DNA of 64,000 bases from CAZAQK01 sp046344715 (GTDB taxonomy: Bacteria > Pseudomonadota > Alphaproteobacteria > Rickettsiales > SXRF01), in the NCBI GenBank assembly GCA_046344715.1, contig JBKDKX010000015.1, positions 34,094 to 98,093 of the forward strand, written 5' to 3'. Below, in pieces: positions 32,812 through 41,149 of this stretch. The position numbers and the translations under genes are program-made. Each line of letters starts with the position of its first letter. Position 1 is the first letter of the stretch. The notes below the pieces were generated by a model. That model saw only the letters and a program-made list of their open reading frames with translations. It was not told the origin of the DNA and made no database searches.

Positions 32812-33460
32812 CGCGCACCGTCTTTATAATTTTGTTGTTTGTATCTCCCAACTTTTTACGCAAGCGACTGATGTGCACATCAATCACGCCTGTTTGCGGG
32901 TCAAAATGATAATCCCAAACTGATTCCAGCAACATCGTGCGTGTGACTACCTGTCCTTTGAATTTGAGTAAATATTCTAGCAGCCGGAATTCTCGCGTTT
33001 GCAGATCTATTACCTTACCTGCGCGTGTGACTTTGCGTGCTAGCAAATCCATTTCCATATCGCCAGCTGTGAGAGTGGTATTTTTACCGGAAGCGGGGAT
33101 GTTGCTGCGTTTCCCAAGTGCTTCAACACGCGCCAGCAGCTCAGCAAAGGCGAACGGCTTAACAAGATAATCATCACTGCCCGAGCGAATACCTATCACA
33201 CGGTCATCTACATCCCCAAGCGCGCTTAAAATAAGTACCGGAACCAGATTGCCGCTACCGCGCAATGTCTTAATCAGCGAAAGACCATCCATCTTAGGTA
33301 ACATGCGGTCAACTACTAGCACTTCATAGCGTTCTGAGCCCGCGAGGTAGAGTCCTTCCTCGCCGTCATGTGCATGATCCACGCTGTGGCCTGCCTCTTT
33401 CAGTCCCTTTTGTACATAGGCGGCCACTTTGGGGTCGTCTTCAACAATAAGAATGCGCAT
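32780..33460 (-). CDS. OmpR/PhoB family response regulator
   Basis: 226 residues: receiver 1-115 (ILIVEDDPKVA, VLVVDRMLPKMDGLS with phospho-Asp at ~51, LVKPFAFAELL) and winged-helix domain ~128-225 (LLARKVTRAGKVIDLQTREF, IDVHISRLRKKLG, VRGAGYII). Note that the Asp motif reads VVDRMLPK. It is transcribed with the kinase. It diverges from a bicarbonate transporter gene across about 190 AT-rich bases that must hold both promoters. Target genes unknown. Confidence 0.93.
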   Translation of the reverse strand: MRILIVEDDPKVAAYVQKGLKEAGHSVDHAHDGEEGLYLAGSERYEVLVVDRMLPKMDGLSLIKTLRGSGNLVPVLILSALGDVDDRVIGIRSGSDDYLVKPFAFAELLARVEALGKRSNIPASGKNTTLTAGDMEMDLLARKVTRAGKVIDLQTREFRLLEYLLKFKGQVVTRTMLLESVWDYHFDPQTGVIDVHISRLRKKLGDTNNKIIKTVRGAGYIIEDNY

Positions 33461-33648
33461 AAAAACACTAACGTTCGGCTTAATTATGTATCTGATTTTC
33501 CTTTTTAATTATAAAATCAAGCTGCCGCAAGATCAGATATGCTTGCCTGAGTATTTACTATACTTATATCACTTCGCGTAATTAGTAAAAGTTGTGCTGT
33601 TCTTACAACGTGTTATAAGCGTTTTACACAATCATAAAGTAAAATCTC

Positions 33649-34620
33649 ATGATCGACCCAGCACTCATCACCACCAACCTCACCAGCCCCGCTGTACTCT
33701 GCTTCGTGATCGGTGCGTTTGCAGCACTGGTGAAAAGTGACCTGCGCGTACCGCCGCAAGTGCACGAAACCATATCCATGTATCTGCTATTTGCAATTGG
33801 GTTGAAAGGCGGCATTGCCCTTTCTACGACCAGTATCGATGCAGTGTTGTATCCGATAGTAGCTACATTGGCATTGGGCATGATAACGCCGATAATTGCG
33901 TATATACTCGCGCGGAAATTCGGTAAGCTGGATGTTATTAATGCTGCGGCGTTGGCCGCACATTTTGGCTCAGTATCGGCGGTGACCTTCATGGCATCGC
34001 TCAATTTTGCTGAACAATCCGGTATTGGCTATGAAGGTTTCCTGACCGCGCTGCTCGTGGTAATGGAAATTCCGGGTATTGTCATTGCTTTGGCGCTCGC
34101 CGGGATGCTTTCCAGTGGAGAAAAGGTGCATCTTGGGCATGTAGTGCAGGAGGCGTTGACGGGAAAAAGCGTGATTCTGCTGGCAGGTGGATTGATTGTC
34201 GGCTTACTGGGGGATCGTGCTGGAGTGAACGCCATTACCACTGTATTTATCACACCATTTCAGGGCGTACTGGTATTTTTCCTGCTGGAGATGGGCGTAG
34301 TCGCTGCATCGCGACTGAAAGAGGTAAAGTTATCGCTGCCGTTTATGCTGATGTTTGGAACCGCCGTCCCCATGCTTTTCGGAATGCTTGGCGCGGTTGC
34401 TGGTATGTTGGCGGGGCTATCGCAGGGAGGCACAGCTATCCTTGCCACAATGGCAGCGAGTGCTTCTTATATTGCAGCGCCCGCTGCGGTAAAAATGGCG
34501 TTACCGGACGCAAATCCTGGCCTTTATCTTACCACCGCCATCAGCATCACGCTGCCGTTTAACATCATCATCGGCATACCGCTGTACTTTACGCTGGCGA
34601 AATGGCTGGTGATTACTTGA
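33649..34620 (+). CDS. Sodium-dependent bicarbonate transporter family (SbtA-like)
   Basis: 323 residues, about 10 membrane helices in two inverted five-helix halves. Characteristic pieces are SPAVLCFVIGAFAALVKSDLR (start), YLLFAIGLKGGIALS, AAHFGSVSAVTFMAS and the second half TAVPMLFGMLGAVAG, GTAILATMAASASYIAAPAAV. The cyanobacterial member takes up bicarbonate with Na+; proteobacterial members are less studied. No regulatory SbtB-like gene is adjacent. Its end overlaps the convergent Dps gene by 8 bp. Confidence 0.9.
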   Translation: MIDPALITTNLTSPAVLCFVIGAFAALVKSDLRVPPQVHETISMYLLFAIGLKGGIALSTTSIDAVLYPIVATLALGMITPIIAYILARKFGKLDVINAAALAAHFGSVSAVTFMASLNFAEQSGIGYEGFLTALLVVMEIPGIVIALALAGMLSSGEKVHLGHVVQEALTGKSVILLAGGLIVGLLGDRAGVNAITTVFITPFQGVLVFFLLEMGVVAASRLKEVKLSLPFMLMFGTAVPMLFGMLGAVAGMLAGLSQGGTAILATMAASASYIAAPAAVKMALPDANPGLYLTTAISITLPFNIIIGIPLYFTLAKWLVIT

Positions 34621-35113
34621 TAATGCTTTTTAGCATCCAGATAGCTTTTTGGTGAATTTGGATACGGGCAATGGCGATATCTTCGGATTCTTCGTCATCA
34701 ATGTCATCGGCCAGTTCTTTGGCAATCTGCGCGGATTTTACCACTGCCTCATGCAGCTTTATCAAGTTATGAATCATCTGATTTGCAGCGGCGTCTTTGT
34801 TTTTTATTTTCAAAATTGGATTGGAGAGCTTCGCCACATTTTCCAGAATGTCACTGTAATGGTTGGGGAGCGCATATGCATCAAGCGCGCGGATACGTTC
34901 GGCGATTTCATCAATCGCGGCAAATAACTCCGTATATTGCTGCTCAAACAAACCATGCAGGCTGATGAATTTTGGTCCTTCGACATTCCAGTGATAGTTA
35001 TGCTTAAGCAGAAAGAGCGCATAGGTGTCCTTGAGCACATTCTGCAACGCATCGGCGACGGTTTGTGTTGCTGGCTGCGGTTTCTTTTTTGCGAGTGTCT
35101 TGCTTGTCATCAT
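34613..35113 (-). CDS. dps: Dps family ferritin-like protein
   Basis: 166 residues (165 from the second ATG at 35110, which has better spacing from GGAG). The four-helix bundle contains the Dps ferroxidase ligands: HNYHWNVEGPKFISLH (~40-55), then FEQQYTELFAAIDEIAERIR. The N-terminus is lysine-rich (KTLAKKKPQ), suited to DNA binding. Dps dodecamers store iron and shield DNA from peroxide. Transcribed in the same direction as the SOUL gene, which starts further upstream. Confidence 0.94.
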   Translation of the reverse strand: MMTSKTLAKKKPQPATQTVADALQNVLKDTYALFLLKHNYHWNVEGPKFISLHGLFEQQYTELFAAIDEIAERIRALDAYALPNHYSDILENVAKLSNPILKIKNKDAAANQMIHNLIKLHEAVVKSAQIAKELADDIDDEESEDIAIARIQIHQKAIWMLKSIIK

Positions 35114-35141
35114 CCTTCTCCTTATGTGTGTTGTGTATCTT

Positions 35142-35771
35142 TTATTTTTTGATTTCTATCATTACTTCGTTTCGTCTTAGAAACGGTAGTGTCCACGGTG
35201 GATTAAAGAAAGCGTACGTGGCTTCCGATAGTGGCTCAAGTTTTTTATCCTTAATGAATGCGTTTAGCTGATGGGTATATTCTTTGAGGCTATCTTCGCC
35301 CGCCATACCCGAAAAACGGATGACCGCAAAACGTTTGCTTGGAACTTCGTGCAACGTTACGGCCTCATTATTAGGCTTTGGTAATGTATCCATTGTGTAG
35401 CTGGCAGGCATCACAAAACGTACTTTCCAACGATTGCCAGTGCCCTCCTGTATGACCGGAGCTGTCATGGCGATTTTTTCGGCAGGTTGCTGAATAACCG
35501 GAGAGGTCATGGCAACATTTTGTTTCGGCGCGTTATTACCAAAGATATAATCGGCAATCACGCTAAAACCCTGATTAATCGCGTCTGTGCGCTCACCGGA
35601 TACTTCCGCTTCGGCCACAATCATTGGCGCATAGTCACGGATTTGCATATCGCCGTGCGATTCTACCACCTCATATTTCGCCTGTTCGACATTACTCACA
35701 ATCGGCCCCCATGCGGCCATACCAACGGCAGCGACACCTGCAATAATCCACCACATATGTTTTTTCCTCAT
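35142..35771 (-). CDS. SOUL family heme-binding protein, membrane-anchored
   Basis: 209 residues. One N-terminal hydrophobic helix (WWIIAGVAAVGMAAWGPIV) would anchor it to the inner membrane facing the periplasm. The SOUL/HBP body is seen in KYEVVESHGDMQIRDYAPMI, NVAMTSPVIQ and KIAMTAPVIQ, and ends PPWTLPFLRRNEVMIEI. SOUL proteins bind heme or other tetrapyrroles loosely. Its ATG overlaps the stop of the KdpE-like gene (ATGA), so it is translated with the two-component genes. Confidence 0.9.
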   Translation of the reverse strand: MRKKHMWWIIAGVAAVGMAAWGPIVSNVEQAKYEVVESHGDMQIRDYAPMIVAEAEVSGERTDAINQGFSVIADYIFGNNAPKQNVAMTSPVIQQPAEKIAMTAPVIQEGTGNRWKVRFVMPASYTMDTLPKPNNEAVTLHEVPSKRFAVIRFSGMAGEDSLKEYTHQLNAFIKDKKLEPLSEATYAFFNPPWTLPFLRRNEVMIEIKK

Positions 35772-36466
35772 ATAGTCGTTTCCTCCAGCCGATAGCCGAT
35801 TCCTGGTTCGTTAATGATAAATTGGTCACGTGCTGGGTCTTTCTCAAGTTTCTGGCGAAGTTGTGCGATGTAGATTCGAAGATATTGATTGTCATCGTTA
35901 TAGGCTTCGCCCCATACCTGCTGCATCAAATATTTGTGGGTAAGTAGTTTGCCTGCGTTCATCGCCAGCACTTTCAGCAGGTTAAATTCCTTAGGCGAAA
36001 GTTTGATACGCTCACCACGTAGCGAAACAATCCGTTTCATGAGATCAATATGTAAATCGCCGATGGTAATGGTGGTTTCTTCTGCCTCTGCAACAATGGC
36101 ATCACGCAAAGCCGCGCGAAGCCGCGCCAGAAGTTCGCCTGTGCCGAAAGGTTTGGTGACATAATCATTAGCCCCTAAGTCAAAGGCTTTTACTTTTTCT
36201 TCCTCTCCGTTACGTACGGACAAAACAATAATAGGTAACTTGGCCCATTCACGAATGGAATGAATGACTTCGGTACCATCCATATCCGGCAACCCTAAAT
36301 CCAGAAGCACCGCATCAGGCTTAATCGAGGTGGCAAGGCGAATACCTTCATTGCCTGTTTCAGCGGGGATGACGGCGTAATCATGTGAAGTAAGTGTGAT
36401 AGTTAGGAATTTCCGTATTTGCGGATCATCCTCAATCACCAGTATTTTGGGTTGCGTGGTTCTCAT
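35768..36466 (-). CDS. kdpE: KdpE-like response regulator
   Basis: 232 residues with receiver (ILVIEDDPQIRKFL, DAVLLDLGLPDMDGTE, YVTKPFGTGELLARLR) and winged helix (LSPKEFNLLKVLAMNAGKLL, YLRIYIAQLRQKLE, GIGYRLEE). The pattern is that of KdpE, which controls the high-affinity K+ ATPase kdpFABC. That operon is not in the window. It overlaps its kinase and the SOUL gene by 4 bp each. Confidence 0.9.
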   Translation of the reverse strand: MRTTQPKILVIEDDPQIRKFLTITLTSHDYAVIPAETGNEGIRLATSIKPDAVLLDLGLPDMDGTEVIHSIREWAKLPIIVLSVRNGEEEKVKAFDLGANDYVTKPFGTGELLARLRAALRDAIVAEAEETTITIGDLHIDLMKRIVSLRGERIKLSPKEFNLLKVLAMNAGKLLTHKYLMQQVWGEAYNDDNQYLRIYIAQLRQKLEKDPARDQFIINEPGIGYRLEETTI

Positions 36467-37239
36467 GAGTCAACTTCTTCTGTTTCTTGTTCAATATCTA
36501 TAGGGATTAGCACCTCTTTTGGTAAGGCAATCCGTACACAAGCACCTTTGCCATCATGTGGATCAATGGCAGAAATCGTACCGCCATGCGCCTCAATAAT
36601 ACTACGGCAAATATATAGTCCAAGACCCGTTCCGGCAATTTTACGGTCACCGTGCTTGGAGCGGTAAAATTTCACGAAAATCGCTTCACGTTCTGATTCT
36701 GGAATGCCTTCACCGTCATCGTCGATGTCTATCGTTGCGCCATTTTCATTAAAAGATGCAATGACTTTTACCTCCCCCTCGGAAGGACCATATTTGATCG
36801 CGTTTTCCAGAAGATTCAGGAAAACCAGTTCCATGAGTGCTGAATTCACATTGAGTATAGGGAAACTCCGTTCTGTGTGAATGGAGAAACGCTGTTTGCC
36901 AATCAGCGGATGCAGAGATTTAAGAGCACTTGCCAATATATCGCGTAAGACCACCGGCTCTTTGCGTATGGTTTCCAATCCTGATTCAAGGCGGCTGATT
37001 TCCATCAGGTTATTGATGAAACGATTAAGCTTTTGGGCTTCTTCTAGTGCACCTGCCACCACCTCGCGGCTTTCGAAATGTTGCTGTATATGTTCCATGT
37101 CCTTCAGGGAGCTGAGTGCGCCAATGACTGTAACCAATGGTGTTTTAAAGTCATGCGATACGGAAGAAAGCAGAGCGGAGAGGAACTTTTCCCGCTCTGC
37201 TTCTTGAATTTTTCTTTCCTGTTCTTTTTCTGGGGTCAT
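36463..37239 (-). CDS. Soluble KdpD-like histidine kinase
   Basis: 258 residues, only the catalytic end of a KdpD-type kinase: HisKA with SSVSHDFKTPLVTVIGAL (His ~31), then HATPase (LVFLNLLENAIKYGP, DDGEGIP, GTGLGLYICRSIIEAHGG). The usual KdpD N-terminal ATP-binding and UspA domains, four membrane helices and GAF domain (about 600 residues) are missing. The frame starts with its own ATG, so it looks like a naturally short kinase, not a fragment. How it receives a signal is unclear. Confidence 0.85.
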   Translation of the reverse strand: MTPEKEQERKIQEAEREKFLSALLSSVSHDFKTPLVTVIGALSSLKDMEHIQQHFESREVVAGALEEAQKLNRFINNLMEISRLESGLETIRKEPVVLRDILASALKSLHPLIGKQRFSIHTERSFPILNVNSALMELVFLNLLENAIKYGPSEGEVKVIASFNENGATIDIDDDGEGIPESEREAIFVKFYRSKHGDRKIAGTGLGLYICRSIIEAHGGTISAIDPHDGKGACVRIALPKEVLIPIDIEQETEEVDS

Positions 37240-37521
37240 GCGGCGGCCTTGTTATTGTTTTTTATCGATATTATACTCTGAGTCGCCATTTGGCGAGCGT
37301 TATTCATCCGCCCTGAGTTCAGTTTAGGAGTGTATGCCAATACGTGCCAAATCGCTGTAATGACAGGATATTAACTGTGTCTAAAACGCGTAGTCGCGTT
37401 GTAAAAATTCTGTATATGTGCGTTTACTCTTTTTCAGCAGCTTTTGGTTCCAGTCGGTACAGATTTTCTACGACCAGGCTTGTTATATTCACCTCAAGTT
37501 TAAGAGCAAAAAGGAGGTAGC
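37240..37521. promoter_or_regulatory. Divergent promoter region (kdpD-like / small-gene operon)
   Basis: About 280 bp between divergent genes. It has a short inverted pair CGCCA-TT-TGGCG (37284-37295) and an AT-rich stretch near 37470-37510 before the strong AAGGAGG of the first small gene. No known operator is recognised. Confidence 0.4.
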
Positions 37522-37692
37522 ATGAATGACCAAGACTCATACGGTTTGTACTGCGCGATGTTGCTACAAGAATACCAGCAGCATGGAACTGCCCTAAACG
37601 GCATTGATCCATCCATTGTGGACGCATGCCAACATTATCTGGATGCAAGCAGTCAAAGTTACCACGAAAACAACAAGGAGGGGTATTTATGA
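37522..37692 (+). CDS. Small hypothetical protein (56 aa)
   Basis: The frame begins MNDQDSYGLYCAMLLQEYQQ and ends in ATGA overlap with the next gene. A strong AAGGAGG precedes the ATG. The sequence is acidic and helical with no known domain. Strong ribosome binding site and coupling to the next frame make it a likely gene; role unknown, in an operon leading to TerC and DUF533. Confidence 0.65.
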   Translation: MNDQDSYGLYCAMLLQEYQQHGTALNGIDPSIVDACQHYLDASSQSYHENNKEGYL

Positions 37693-37973
37693 AATGCGTG
37701 AAAAGTTTTAGCCGTTCGGTACGTCAGGAAATTAACCGGATTTCTGTCTCGCTCAAACAGATGGAATTCCGAATCCTGCGTATGCGGGGATTTCTTAAAC
37801 GAAAATTGCGTGAAGAAATACAGGAACTAAAGCGCATGAAAGACGCTATTCTCCGCAGGCTATCGGAGCTTACGGCAGAGGCGCGTCTGCATATGCCTAC
37901 CATGCAATCTATCCGCGATGACATTGCAATGCTGCATGAACGTTGCCGTAAACTGAAAACACAACATTTATAG
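37689..37973 (+). CDS. Small basic coiled-coil protein (94 aa)
   Basis: The true start is the ATG at 37689 with AAGGAGG before it; the longer frame from 37626 only adds antisense-like sequence. The product is very basic and almost entirely helical (VRQEINRISVSLKQMEFRIL, LREEIQELKRMKDAILRRL), with heptad-like leucines. No family recognised. It could bind RNA or DNA or another coiled coil, but this is a guess from composition. Confidence 0.65.
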   Translation: MKCVKSFSRSVRQEINRISVSLKQMEFRILRMRGFLKRKLREEIQELKRMKDAILRRLSELTAEARLHMPTMQSIRDDIAMLHERCRKLKTQHL

Positions 37974-37982
37974 GCGGCTAAC

Positions 37983-38210
37983 ATGATTCTGCCTCTGGGA
38001 TACATATCACCGGACACTGGATACCAGTTCCCGAATTTTTACGGGATTGGCTACGGTGTTGGTGGACGTATCGCGCCGAGGCAACCGGTGGTGGGCGCGC
38101 TGCCACCGGTTAGATCGGAAGTAAGAGATATGGTGTCGTTAAGCCCTGCCGCCCAGCGGATTCTTGATCAGGCAGAGCGATTGAACAAAATGAGTACAGG
38201 AGAGGAGTAA
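37983..38210 (+). CDS. Small hypothetical protein (75 aa)
   Basis: Begins MILPLGYISPDTGYQFPNFY; the first half is rich in Gly, Pro and aromatic residues and probably unstructured, the second half is a short helix (LSPAAQRILDQAERLNKM). It is preceded by AGGCGG and sits 9 bp after the coiled-coil gene and 3 bp before the zinc-finger gene, so it belongs to this operon. No domain recognised. Confidence 0.6.
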   Translation: MILPLGYISPDTGYQFPNFYGIGYGVGGRIAPRQPVVGALPPVRSEVRDMVSLSPAAQRILDQAERLNKMSTGEE

Positions 38211-38213
38211 CCT

Positions 38214-38432
38214 ATGACAGCCATTAACTGTCCCGTATGCCATGCGCCGTTCCAAGAAATCGTTAAAGAAAGCGTGCTGATAGACGTATGCACAGAATGC
38301 CGTGGAATATGGCTTGATCGTGGCGAACTGGACAAATTACTCGACATCGCGCACGAAAAGAACGAGCATCAAGTCGCCCGTTGGTTTGATGATGACAATT
38401 ATTATCCTAAAGGTAATAAAAAAAGAAATTAA
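38214..38432 (+). CDS. TFIIB-type zinc finger protein
   Basis: 72 residues. CPVCHAPFQEI and VCTECRGIWLDRGELDKLL match the bacterial zf-TFIIB family (two CxxC pairs, then GxWLDxGEL). These small metal-binding proteins have no assigned function but are often found with TerC-like or stress genes, as here, 19 bp before TerC. GGAG precedes the start at a suitable distance. Confidence 0.88.
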   Translation: MTAINCPVCHAPFQEIVKESVLIDVCTECRGIWLDRGELDKLLDIAHEKNEHQVARWFDDDNYYPKGNKKRN

Positions 38433-38451
38433 TACAAAAGGAACTCATTAA

Positions 38452-39435
38452 ATGGAATTTCTCTTTGATGTCGTGATGGGTAAGCCCATCTGGATGTGGG
38501 CTACTTTCATGAGCATCGTTGGTGTTCTGCTTGCATTTGATTTAGGTGTACTTCATCGCAAGCAGCGCGAAATAAGCATCAAAGAGAGTCTTTGGCTCAG
38601 TACATTTTATATCGCTATTGCACTCGCCTTCGGTGCATGGGTGTGGCAAAGCCTCGGCGCGCAAAGTGGCAAAGAATATTTGACCGGATTCATCGTCGAG
38701 AAAACGCTGGCGATGGACAATGTGTTCATTATTTCGTTGATTTTTACCTATTTCGCCATTCCGCATAAATATCAACATCGCGTACTTTTCTGGGGCATTC
38801 TCGGCGTGATAGTACTTCGTGCTATTATGATAGGGCTCGGCGCAACGCTGGTTTCCGAGTTTAGCTGGATTCTTTATATTTTCGCCGCATTCCTGATTAT
38901 TACCGGCGTCAAAATGCTCTGTATTGGGGATAAGCTGCCGAATATAGAAGATAATCCGCTATTGAAATTCCTACGCCGCAACATGCGTGTGACCAACGAG
39001 CTGCATGGGCAGAAATTCACCGTGCAACTGGTAGATCAAAATACGGGTAAAAAAGCGATATACATGACGCCACTCATGGTTGCACTTATATTAATCGAGT
39101 TCGTTGACCTGATTTTTGCCGTAGATAGCGTTCCCGCCATTTTTACCATCACGCTTGACCCGTATATTGTTTATACGAGCAATATCTTTGCTATTCTTGG
39201 GTTGCGCGCGCTTTATTTCGCGTTGGCGGCGATTATTCACCGCTTTAAGTACCTCAAGACTGCGTTGGCATGGGTGCTTATTTTCATCGGTTCAAAAACC
39301 TTCATCGCTGATGCGCTGGATATGGAAAAGTTCCCCGCCAACATTTCACTGGGCGTCACCTTCGCTATTATATTAGCCGGTGTGCTAGTATCTCTCTATA
39401 AAACCCGAAACAACAAAACGATAACAACCCACTAA
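38452..39435 (+). CDS. TerC family integral membrane protein
   Basis: 327 residues with about nine membrane helices. Conserved acidic motifs are FIVEKTLAMDNVFI (~80) and IEFVDLIFAVDSVPAI (~215), the signature of TerC/Alx/MeeF proteins. The best-studied members export Mn2+ or load exported metalloenzymes; others give tellurite resistance. AAAGGAAC precedes the ATG. The following DUF533 gene is in the TerB-related group, so a metal or envelope stress operon is likely. Confidence 0.93.
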   Translation: MEFLFDVVMGKPIWMWATFMSIVGVLLAFDLGVLHRKQREISIKESLWLSTFYIAIALAFGAWVWQSLGAQSGKEYLTGFIVEKTLAMDNVFIISLIFTYFAIPHKYQHRVLFWGILGVIVLRAIMIGLGATLVSEFSWILYIFAAFLIITGVKMLCIGDKLPNIEDNPLLKFLRRNMRVTNELHGQKFTVQLVDQNTGKKAIYMTPLMVALILIEFVDLIFAVDSVPAIFTITLDPYIVYTSNIFAILGLRALYFALAAIIHRFKYLKTALAWVLIFIGSKTFIADALDMEKFPANISLGVTFAIILAGVLVSLYKTRNNKTITTH

Positions 39436-39457
39436 CACCCAATATAAGGAGAATCTT

Positions 39458-40204
39458 ATGTTAGACGCTAAAAACTTACTTGCTAATATCGATACAAACG
39501 GCCTGGTCGGCAAAATGCTCGGCGGTATGGCAACCAAAAATTTCGCTGCCGGATTGCTGACTGGTGGTGTTGCAACCTCGCTGCTTGGTGGTGGCAAAGA
39601 CACGGTAGAAACTGTGGCAAAAGTCGGTGGTCTTGCCTTACTGGGCACTCTCGCTTACAAAGCTTTCGGAAATTATCAGGAACAGAAAGCGGCAGGAGGC
39701 AATGCCAGCGTTGTTAATGCGGTGAAAATCTCTGCTACAGGCATGGCAACACAGGCGAGCAGCATCGTCTCTGGCCTGCTTGCGGGGGGAAATCAGGCGC
39801 AAAATCTGCCTTTGGCCGCGCCTGCCGCCCCTGCCAATGCTGATCTCCCGCTTGCTATTATCCGCGCTATGATTGGTGCAGCCAAGGCGGATGGGCATAT
39901 GGATGCGGCCGAAAGCCAGAAAATCATCGGTCAATTAGAATCTGTTGGCATCGGCACTCAGGAAAAGGCTCTGTTAATGCAGGAAATGGCCAATACACAG
40001 GATGTACAAAACATCGCGGCGGCCGCAAAAACACCACAGGAAGCCGCACAACTTTATCTTGCTGCCTTGTTGGTATGTGACAGCCAGTGCGCGGCAGAAC
40101 AGCAATATCTTGCATCACTTGCATCGTCCTTGAAACTAGAACCGGCCTTCACCGCAAGTTTACAACAAGAATTACTCGCTATGTCCCAGCAAAAAGCTGC
40201 TTAA
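39458..40204 (+). CDS. DUF533 (TerB-like) family protein
   Basis: 248 residues. The N-terminal 95 residues are Gly/Ala-rich and might contact a membrane (AAGLLTGGVATSLLGGGK, VGGLALLGTLAYKAFGNY). A TerB-like helical domain follows from ~125: LAIIRAMIGAAKADGHMDAAE with the acidic residues of the TerB fold, then EAAQLYLAALLVCDSQCAAE. E. coli YebE is a homologue of unknown role. AAGGAGAA precedes the ATG. It shares the TerC operon. Confidence 0.9.
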   Translation: MLDAKNLLANIDTNGLVGKMLGGMATKNFAAGLLTGGVATSLLGGGKDTVETVAKVGGLALLGTLAYKAFGNYQEQKAAGGNASVVNAVKISATGMATQASSIVSGLLAGGNQAQNLPLAAPAAPANADLPLAIIRAMIGAAKADGHMDAAESQKIIGQLESVGIGTQEKALLMQEMANTQDVQNIAAAAKTPQEAAQLYLAALLVCDSQCAAEQQYLASLASSLKLEPAFTASLQQELLAMSQQKAA

Positions 40205-40211
40205 TCTGTCG

Positions 40212-40979
40212 ATGAAGAAAAATAACGTAAGAACGTTCGTGGAGGCTTCGTGGTTTACCAAAACCATTATGACCCTCATCATCATCAACGCCGTGATTCT
40301 GGGGATGGAAACATACTCTGGGGTCATGGCGGTGTATGGCAGCACGCTCAAAGCTATCGATCACGCAATACTTTGGGTTTTCGTCGTTGAGCTGGGGTTG
40401 CGTCTAGCCGCATACCGCTTGAGCTTTTTCCGTGACCCTTGGAGCTTATTTGATACAGCCGTCGTCGCCATCGCCTTCATGCCTGCTAATGAAGCATTTG
40501 CTGTACTGCGGGCTGCCAGAGTGTTGCGCGTCTTACGGCTGATCTCCATATTCCCACGGTTGAAGCGTGTGGTGGAAGGGCTGATAACTGCCATTCCTGG
40601 TATTGGTTCTATCGGAGCTATTTTAATGATCGTCTTTTATGTGTTTGCGGTCATGGCCACAAAGCTCTTTGGCGCGACTTACCCTGAATGGTTTGGAACT
40701 CTGCACGGGTCGTTCTTTACGCTGTTCCAAATCATGACACTGGAAGGCTGGGCAGATATTGTGCGTGAGATCATGAAAACGCATCCGCAAGCATGGATAT
40801 TCTTCGTTATCTATATTTTGGCGGCGACGTTTACGGTGCTCAACCTGTTTATTGCAGTAATCGTTGACGCGATGCAACGGCAGCATCAAGCAGAAGAACA
40901 GGCCGAGCAAGACGCCATTAAGCGCATCGAGGCAGAACTGATACGCCTCCATTCAAAAATAGATGCGATGGTAAAATAA
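40212..40979 (+). CDS. One-domain voltage-gated cation channel (NaChBac-like)
   Basis: 255 residues with six membrane helices and a C-terminal coiled coil (QHQAEEQAEQDAIKRIEAEL). Helix S4 carries regularly spaced Arg (LRAARVLRVLRLISIF, ~100-115). The pore filter reads TLEGWAD at ~176; the sodium channel NaChBac has TLESWAS. One chain forms a quarter of a tetramer. The Gly in place of the filter Ser could alter ion choice, so Na+ or Ca2+ is not decided. It ends the TerC/DUF533 operon, 7 bp after DUF533. Confidence 0.92.
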   Translation: MKKNNVRTFVEASWFTKTIMTLIIINAVILGMETYSGVMAVYGSTLKAIDHAILWVFVVELGLRLAAYRLSFFRDPWSLFDTAVVAIAFMPANEAFAVLRAARVLRVLRLISIFPRLKRVVEGLITAIPGIGSIGAILMIVFYVFAVMATKLFGATYPEWFGTLHGSFFTLFQIMTLEGWADIVREIMKTHPQAWIFFVIYILAATFTVLNLFIAVIVDAMQRQHQAEEQAEQDAIKRIEAELIRLHSKIDAMVK

Positions 40980-41149
40980 GAAGTAACTGGCAATGATAGG
41001 AAGTTTGCGGGCTAGGGGAAGTTTTAGCCAGTCTTCGTTTTATCCTGATATCGCGTTATCGAACTGGACTATTGCTCTGAACCAACTTTTTGACAAAGTC
41101 ACTAAGTCACCTAGAATGCTGTCTAAATGATTCATCACAGGGTAACAAT

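Noticed and set aside
37424..37648. 74-residue leftward frame before the small-gene operon
   Set aside because: It covers the promoter and the first small gene, whose strong ribosome binding site favours the plus strand.
40980..41149. ACTGGC/GCCAGT pair after the channel gene as a terminator
   Set aside because: Six-base stem with a loop of about 30 bases is too weak to call.
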